In this document: one piece after another, positions 13,394 through 17,722 of the stretch
How positions within the stretch are numbered: the stretch's first letter is position 1
How the letters are laid out: every line of letters starts with the position of its first letter
NCBI GenBank assembly: GCA_036555035.1
Contig: DATBMB010000168.1
Span: forward strand, 1 to 17,722
DNA from: SG8-41 sp036555035
Lineage (GTDB): Bacteria; Pseudomonadota; Gammaproteobacteria; Burkholderiales; SG8-41
Length of the DNA stretch: 17,722 nt
Reading direction: 5' to 3'
Program-made: the position numbers and the translations under genes
Notes under the pieces: generated by a model
Seen by the model: only the letters and a program-made list of their open reading frames with translations
Databases searched by the model: none
What the model was told of the DNA's origin: nothing

Positions 13394-14521
13394 TCATTCG
13401 CCGCCGATTGTAAGGTATCCGGCGCGATACCACTGGTACAGCAATTGAAGGGTGTCGCGGTCAATGCGGGCGAACGGCGCGAGCCGTCGCCGGTCGGCCA
13501 GCCGGGAAAGACGCTGCGCGGAGGGAGCGACGAGCGCGTGGGACTCCCCGTTGATGTAGATCACTGCGCCCCGGAACAGCATCCGCGTCGGACCCGCGAG
13601 GCGAACGCCGCGGCGCGCTGCCTGGGCCGCGAACGCGCCCCGGGTGAGCGGGCGGTGCGGTCGCGCGAACTGCACGTGGGCCTTGGGCTCGGTGAGGAAA
13701 CGGCCGAGGAAATTCTCGACGTTCCGCCCGCTCCAGCGTACGCGCCGCAGCATGCCGCGCATCCCGCGCACCATGTCGTCGGAGAGCCGGGCGGGGCGGC
13801 GAGTCGGCCGCAGCTCGGGATCCTCGTAGATCCCCTCGGCGTGCAGCTCGTCCTGCAGGAACTCCAGGAACCGCGAGCCCAGTTCCTGCGCCTCCGGGGC
13901 GCGGAAGCCGACGGAATAGGTGATGCAGTCGGTCAGCGCGACGCCCTCGTGCGCACAGCGCGGCGGCAGGTAGAGCAGGTCCCCCGCTCGCAATTCCCAC
14001 GCCTGCGCGGACTTGAATCGTCGCAAGATCCTGAGCGGCGCGCCGGCGACGAGCGCGAGGTCGCGCTGGCGGCTCACGCGCCAGCGCCGTCGGCCTTCGC
14101 CCTGGACCAGGAACACATCGTAGCTGTCAAAGTGGGGGCCGACACCGCCCCCTGGCGGCGCGTAGCTCACCATCAGGTCGTCGAGCCGTGCGTAGGGGAT
14201 GAATGCAAACCGCTCGAGCAGTTTCTGCGCGGCAGGGAGCGCGTGGTCGACGCCCTGCACCAGGAGGGTCCAGCCCGCGCGCGGCAAACGGCGGAGTTCG
14301 CGGGGCTTGAACGGCCCGTAGCGCACCGTCCAGCGCCGTCCCTCGCGCCGCACCAGGCGCGATTCGAGATCGTCGCGCCCGGCAAGCGCGAAGAGCGTCG
14401 CCCGATCCACGATGTCCGCGCAATCCGCCAGCGCGCCGCGCGCCAGCAGCGGCTCTTTCTGCCAGTGGCGACGGAGGAAGGCGCGGGCCGTCAGGCCGGC
14501 CAGGGTAAACGCTTCCGACAT
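13394..14521 (-). CDS. roxA: RoxA/YcfD-like JmjC cupin, ribosomal protein uL16 arginine 3-hydroxylase
   Basis: A 375-residue Fe(II)/2-oxoglutarate oxygenase. E. coli YcfD hydroxylates Arg81 of ribosomal protein uL16. The iron-binding triad is visible as His130 and Asp132 (VGPHFDSYDVF) and His191 (RCAHEGV), a spacing close to the E. coli triad, inside a JmjC cupin domain of about residues 85-210. A dimerisation and winged-helix part makes up the rest. WQKEPLL at 20-26 is a family mark. The frame is open much further upstream; ATG 14521 gives the usual family length, and in-frame ATG 14542 and 14569 are alternatives without better ribosome binding sites. It begins a minus-strand gene run reaching ridA and diverges from the peroxiredoxin gene. 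Confidence 0.87.
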   Translation of the reverse strand: MSEAFTLAGLTARAFLRRHWQKEPLLARGALADCADIVDRATLFALAGRDDLESRLVRREGRRWTVRYGPFKPRELRRLPRAGWTLLVQGVDHALPAAQKLLERFAFIPYARLDDLMVSYAPPGGGVGPHFDSYDVFLVQGEGRRRWRVSRQRDLALVAGAPLRILRRFKSAQAWELRAGDLLYLPPRCAHEGVALTDCITYSVGFRAPEAQELGSRFLEFLQDELHAEGIYEDPELRPTRRPARLSDDMVRGMRGMLRRVRWSGRNVENFLGRFLTEPKAHVQFARPHRPLTRGAFAAQAARRGVRLAGPTRMLFRGAVIYINGESHALVAPSAQRLSRLADRRRLAPFARIDRDTLQLLYQWYRAGYLTIGGE

Positions 14522-14627
14522 TGTGAGATGCGCGCCCGTCATTGTGTCAAAGGAACCGGATTTCGTCATGCAACACGATGAAAACGTATGCGGAAAGCGG
14601 CGCCGGGAAATCCTTCGCCAAAACCGC

Positions 14628-14657
14628 TTGACCGCGGCGATCAAATGTTCCCAAAAT
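14628..14657 (+). promoter_or_regulatory. Probable sigma-70 promoter of the bcp-slyD pair
   Basis: TTGACC (14628-14633) matches the -35 in five of six places and CAAAAT (14652-14657) the -10 in four of six, with an 18-base spacer. Transcription would start near 14664. This helps choose ATG 14684 for the peroxiredoxin, since the earlier in-frame ATGs at 14588 and 14645 would lie upstream of the transcript start. Confidence 0.4.
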
Positions 14658-14683
14658 GGAATGAGCCTCGGGCCCCGACATAC

Positions 14684-15184
14684 ATGTTGCCGGAAACTTT
14701 GCATCCGTCCGCCACGCTGCAGCCGGGACAGCCGGCGCCGGGCTTCGATCTGCCGGACGCCGACATGAAGATGGTGAGCCTCGACAGCTTGCGCAACCGC
14801 CGCAACGTGGTGCTCTACTTCTACCCCAAGGACGACACCCCCGGCTGCACGCGGGAGGCGATCGAGTTCAGCGAGATGGAGGACGACTTCGGCGCATTGA
14901 AGGCGGTGGTGGTGGGCGTGAGCATGGACGACTGTCTCTCCCACGGCGCGTTCCGCGACAAGCACGGGCTCTCGGTGCAGCTCCTCGCCGACGTCGAAGG
15001 CGAGGTCTGCCGCCGCTACGGGGTGCTGCATGACAAGGAAGTGGACGGCAGGAAGAAGTCCTGCGTGGTGCGGTCCACCTTCATCATCGACCGCAAGGGC
15101 GTCCTCAAGCACGCCCTTTACGGCGTCTCCCCGCGCGGGCACGCGCAGGAAGTGCTGGGGCTGCTGAAGAGCATCGGCAAGTGA
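14684..15184 (+). CDS. bcp: Thioredoxin-dependent peroxiredoxin, PrxQ/Bcp type
   Basis: A 166-residue thiol peroxidase that reduces H2O2 and organic hydroperoxides in the cytoplasm. The active-site motif PKDDTPGC (48-55) places the peroxidatic Cys55, with Thr52 and Arg130 (RSTF) completing the site. The resolving Cys five residues on, as in E. coli Bcp, is Ile60 here. Cys84 lies 29 residues after the nucleophile, Cys109 and Cys127 further on; the known helix-3 resolving Cys of some PrxQ is 36 residues on. So the enzyme is either 1-Cys or uses an unusual partner. The frame opens at 14588, but ATG 14684 gives the family's normal N-terminus and follows the likely promoter. The stop overlaps slyD by 4 bases (GTGA). 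Confidence 0.9.
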   Translation: MLPETLHPSATLQPGQPAPGFDLPDADMKMVSLDSLRNRRNVVLYFYPKDDTPGCTREAIEFSEMEDDFGALKAVVVGVSMDDCLSHGAFRDKHGLSVQLLADVEGEVCRRYGVLHDKEVDGRKKSCVVRSTFIIDRKGVLKHALYGVSPRGHAQEVLGLLKSIGK

Positions 15185-15660
15185 AGATCGGCAAGGACAC
15201 CGTTGTCGAGCTCACCTACGAGCTCACAGACGGCGACGGCAAGGTCATCGAGCGGACCGGGGAGCCGATCGAGTATCTTCACGGCGGCTACGACGGGATC
15301 TTTCCGCGGGTGGAGCAGGCGCTCGCCGGCAGGGGCATCGGCGAGAGCTGCAGCGTGCGGCTCGAGCCCGAGGACGCGTTCGGCGAGTACGACGCGGAGC
15401 TGATGCACCTCGAGCCGCGCAGCAAGTTTCCCGCCGACGTCGCCATCGGCATGCGCTTCGAGGGGCGTGGCGTCGAATCAGGCACGAAGCTCGTCTACAC
15501 CGTGACCGACGTGGCGGAGGACAAGGTCGTGGTGGACGGCAACCACCCGCTCGCCGGGCGGGCGCTGCAGTTCGCGTGCACCGTGACGGCGGTGCGCGCC
15601 GCGACCGCCGAGGAAATCGCGCACGGGCACGTGCACGGCGCGCACGACCACCACCACTAG
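15181..15660 (+). CDS. slyD: FKBP-type peptidyl-prolyl isomerase SlyD
   Basis: A 159-residue prolyl isomerase and chaperone with a metal-binding tail. The FKBP domain is split by the insert-in-flap chaperone domain: residues 1-70 start with VVELTYELTDGDG and HGGYDGIFPRVE, and after the insert (about 72-120) the fold closes with VDGNHPLAGRALQF (118-131). The C-terminus HGHVHGAHDHHH has seven His in twelve residues, a short form of the nickel-binding tail that in E. coli SlyD also contains Cys and helps hydrogenase maturation; no Cys is in this tail. The GTG start is inside the bcp stop (GTGA), so the pair is coupled. Its stop is shared with the convergent gene. Confidence 0.92.
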   Translation: MKIGKDTVVELTYELTDGDGKVIERTGEPIEYLHGGYDGIFPRVEQALAGRGIGESCSVRLEPEDAFGEYDAELMHLEPRSKFPADVAIGMRFEGRGVESGTKLVYTVTDVAEDKVVVDGNHPLAGRALQFACTVTAVRAATAEEIAHGHVHGAHDHHH

Positions 15661-16556
15661 GGGTTTCCCGGCGTCACCTCGAAGCCGACGCGTCCGGCGT
15701 AATCCGAGACGCGGATCCGCACCCAGTTCATCCCGGGGCTCCCGAACACTTCCACGCGTGTGAAGTTGGCGACCGGCGCGCCCGTCGCGGGATCGCGCAG
15801 CGGCCCATCCACGCGGTAGCGGTGCGTATCGCCGTGCACGAGCAGCACCTCGCCGTCGAAACCGAGAGTCTCCTTCGCGAGCGTCGCCAGCAGCTCGCGA
15901 TAGCCGAAGTAGCGGCCGGTCGGCGCGGCCCAGGGGTTCGCTTGCATGAACAGGACGACAGCCCGCAATCCGTCCGCGCGCGCAAGATTGAACGACTGCG
16001 CGAGCCACTGCGCCGCTGCGGCGCTGCGGACGCGGAATTCCTCCGGCATCTGGCGCGCATTGTTGGCGTTGCCCGGCACGTTGAGCGTCACGAACAGCAC
16101 GCCCCGGTGACGCCACCGCGCATGCTCCGGGAAATCCGGCAACTGGCGCGTGAGCCGGATCCTGCGCTGCCCGAGGCTTTCGTCGCCCCGGGAAAACAGC
16201 TCGCGCAGCTTTGCCAGCCGTTCGAGGGGGTCGTGGCCGCCTGCCTGGATGCCGCCGCAGTCGGTCCACTCGTTATCGCCGGGGACAAAGATGAAGGGGT
16301 GGCGGACCGAGTCGAACCAGGCCCTGCGCTGGCGGAACAGCTCGTCGCTGCAGGGCGCGCGGGCCGCCTTGAAGTCGCCGACGTGGACGACGAACGCGAG
16401 TTCCTCCCGGCTGATGTCCTGCAGCAGCGCGGGAAAACTCGCCTCCTCGATCCAGGTGTAGGGCGTATCGCCGAGCGCGCCGAACGTGAACTCGGCCGCG
16501 CTCGCCGAGAGCACGGCGCCGAGCGCGACAGTCGCCGCGAACAGCCGGCTACTCAT
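15657..16556 (-). CDS. Secreted metallophosphoesterase-like protein with divergent metal motifs
   Basis: A 299-residue exported protein; residues 1-20 form a signal peptide ending in SASA. The calcineurin-like phosphoesterase pattern can be followed but is altered. The first motif is GDTPY (Asp30, with no DxH histidine), the second GDFK (Asp61), the third GDNEWTDC (92-100) in place of GNHE, and the last HGDTHRY (241-247) in place of GHxH; Gln205 stands where a His is usual. The GDNEW form recurs in a subgroup of secreted proteins, as I recall, so this is probably a family trait. Whether it binds two metals is uncertain, and the substrate is unknown. It overlaps mutS by 8 bases and meets slyD in a shared CTAG. 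Confidence 0.75.
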   Translation of the reverse strand: MSSRLFAATVALGAVLSASAAEFTFGALGDTPYTWIEEASFPALLQDISREELAFVVHVGDFKAARAPCSDELFRQRRAWFDSVRHPFIFVPGDNEWTDCGGIQAGGHDPLERLAKLRELFSRGDESLGQRRIRLTRQLPDFPEHARWRHRGVLFVTLNVPGNANNARQMPEEFRVRSAAAAQWLAQSFNLARADGLRAVVLFMQANPWAAPTGRYFGYRELLATLAKETLGFDGEVLLVHGDTHRYRVDGPLRDPATGAPVANFTRVEVFGSPGMNWVRIRVSDYAGRVGFEVTPGNP

Positions 16557-17722
16557 CGAGCTGGTGGCGCAGGCGGTAGAGAAGCTCCAGCGCTTCCTTC
16601 GGCGTCAGCGCGTCCGGGTCGAGCTCGCGCAGCCGCTGGATCACCGCGTGTTCCTCCGCGGCGGGCTCCTCGCGCGCGGCGGCCGCGCCGTTGGCGAACA
16701 GATCGCGCTGCGGGCCGGCGGCAAGCCCGTGTTCCTCGAGTTCGGCAAGGCGCCGGCGCGCGGCGCGGATGACCGATCCCGGGACGCCGGCAAGCGCCGC
16801 GACCTCCAGCCCGTAGCTCTGGCTCGCCGGGCCCTCCTCGACGTTGTGCAGGAACACGATCCCGTTCTTGTGCTCGACCGCGTCGAGATGGACGTTGGCA
16901 ACCTCGCGGAAATCCTCGGCGAGCCGCGTCATCTCGAAGTAGTGGGTCGCGAAGAGCGCGAGGCTGCGGCTCTTCTCCACGAGGTGCCGCGCGATCGCCC
17001 AGGCGAGCGCGAGCCCGTCGAGGGTGGAGGTGCCGCGCCCGACCTCGTCCATCAGCACCAGGCTCTGGGGTGTCGCATGGTGCAGGATGGTGGCGGCCTC
17101 GGTCATCTCGACCATGAAGGTGGAGCGCCCGCCGGCGATGTCGTCGGCTGCGCCGATGCGCGTGTAGATCGCATCGAGCGGCCCGAGCCGCGCGCGCTTC
17201 GCCGGCACAAACGAGCCGCAATGCGCGAGGAGAGCGATCAGCGCCACCTGCCGCATGTAGGTGGACTTGCCGCCCATGTTGGGGCCGGTGACGATCAGCA
17301 TCTGGCGCGCGCCGGAGAGCCGCGCGTCGTTGGCGATGAAGTGCTCGACCTGGCGCTCCACCACCGGGTGGCGGCCGGCCTCGATCTCGATCGACTGCTC
17401 GTCGATGAATTCCGGCGCGCAGTAATCCGACTGCGCGGCGTGCCCGGCGAAGGCGCAGACAAGATCGGACTCGGCGAGCGCGCCCGCCGCACGTTGCAGC
17501 GCCGGAATGTGCGCCGCGAGCTTGTCGAGCAGCGCCTCGTAGAGCAGCTTCTCGCGGGCGAGCGAGCGTTCCTGCGCGGAAAGCGCCTTGTCCTCGAACG
17601 CCTTGAGCTCCGGGGTGATGTAGCGCTCCGCGTTTTTCAGGGTCTGCCTGCGGCGGTAGTCATCGGGCACCTTCGCGGACTGCGCGCGCGTCACCTCGAT
17701 GTAGAAGCCGTGCACGCGGTTG
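16549..17722 (-). CDS. mutS: DNA mismatch repair protein MutS, C-terminal part (runs off the right edge)
   Basis: The last 390 residues of MutS, which binds mismatched DNA and recruits MutL; the mismatch-binding and connector domains lie outside the window. The visible part starts in the core/clamp region with GFYIEVTRAQS and RRQTLKNAERYITPELK. The ATPase follows: Walker A GPNMGGKST at 17263-17286, the GRSTFMVEM segment, Walker B LVLMDEVGRGTSTLDG near 17044-17055 and the ATHYFEMT signature. The C-terminal dimerisation tail ends in LTPKEALELLYRLRHQL, as is typical. Nothing suggests damage. The stop lies inside the start of the metallophosphoesterase gene, so the two are probably in one transcript. 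Confidence 0.96.
   Translation of the reverse strand, partial: NRVHGFYIEVTRAQSAKVPDDYRRRQTLKNAERYITPELKAFEDKALSAQERSLAREKLLYEALLDKLAAHIPALQRAAGALAESDLVCAFAGHAAQSDYCAPEFIDEQSIEIEAGRHPVVERQVEHFIANDARLSGARQMLIVTGPNMGGKSTYMRQVALIALLAHCGSFVPAKRARLGPLDAIYTRIGAADDIAGGRSTFMVEMTEAATILHHATPQSLVLMDEVGRGTSTLDGLALAWAIARHLVEKSRSLALFATHYFEMTRLAEDFREVANVHLDAVEHKNGIVFLHNVEEGPASQSYGLEVAALAGVPGSVIRAARRRLAELEEHGLAAGPQRDLFANGAAAAREEPAAEEHAVIQRLRELDPDALTPKEALELLYRLRHQLDE

Noticed and set aside
13160..14581. Plus-strand open frame (473 codons) opposite roxA and the DUF7931-like gene
   Set aside because: Shadow of roxA, whose cupin triad is clear on the other strand; no motif, and composition typical of an antisense frame.
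1..17722. CRISPR arrays, tRNA, rRNA, transposases, phage or defence genes
   Set aside because: Looked for and not seen; the REP-like element is the only possible mobile trace.

Overview
The window is strongly G+C-rich and reads as a chromosomal segment of a betaproteobacterium, probably Burkholderiales-like and possibly uncultured. The evidence is a Bug/TctC-family periplasmic receptor, the dapA-bamC-MBL hydrolase block, a RoxA-type uL16 hydroxylase next to a DUF7931-like protein, SlyD, PrxQ and MutS. There are no rRNA, tRNA, CRISPR, phage or transposase genes. Coding density is high, with many genes overlapping by 1-14 bases.

Left block (1-2907, minus): an acylating aldehyde dehydrogenase of the SauS/sulfoacetaldehyde type is followed by an NDP-forming acyl-CoA ligase split into beta (SucC-like) and alpha (SucD-like, cut by the left edge) subunits. 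Together they could oxidise an aldehyde to its CoA thioester and then to the free acid with gain of ATP, or run in reverse. The ligase does not look like the TCA-cycle enzyme, and this cassette is the most interesting part of the window. Divergent from it (3038-4667, plus) are homospermidine synthase and a 62-residue two-helix membrane protein. Two hairpins (4690-4724) separate these from a convergent TctC-family solute receptor and a zinc-less quinone oxidoreductase (both minus, 4736-6761).

Middle block (6824-10737, plus): a small SAM methyltransferase, a non-coding stretch with a REP-like hairpin, a doubtful 64-residue ORF, then the tight operon dapA (lysine/peptidoglycan precursor), bamC (outer-membrane assembly lipoprotein) and a YycJ-like metallo-hydrolase.

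Right-middle block (10747-14521, minus): roxA, a DUF7931-like gene, a mandelate-racemase-type enolase-superfamily enzyme, a PmtA-like methyltransferase and ridA lie head to tail, the last two junctions overlapping. Divergent from roxA are PrxQ (bcp) and slyD (14684-15660, plus). slyD ends in a CTAG that is also the stop of the convergent metallophosphoesterase gene.

Right edge (15657-17722, minus): mutS (C-terminal part only) overlaps by 8 bases the start of a secreted metallophosphoesterase-like protein.

Functions rest on recognised motifs and family resemblance read by eye; no database search or computation was done. Promoters and operators are weak motif matches.
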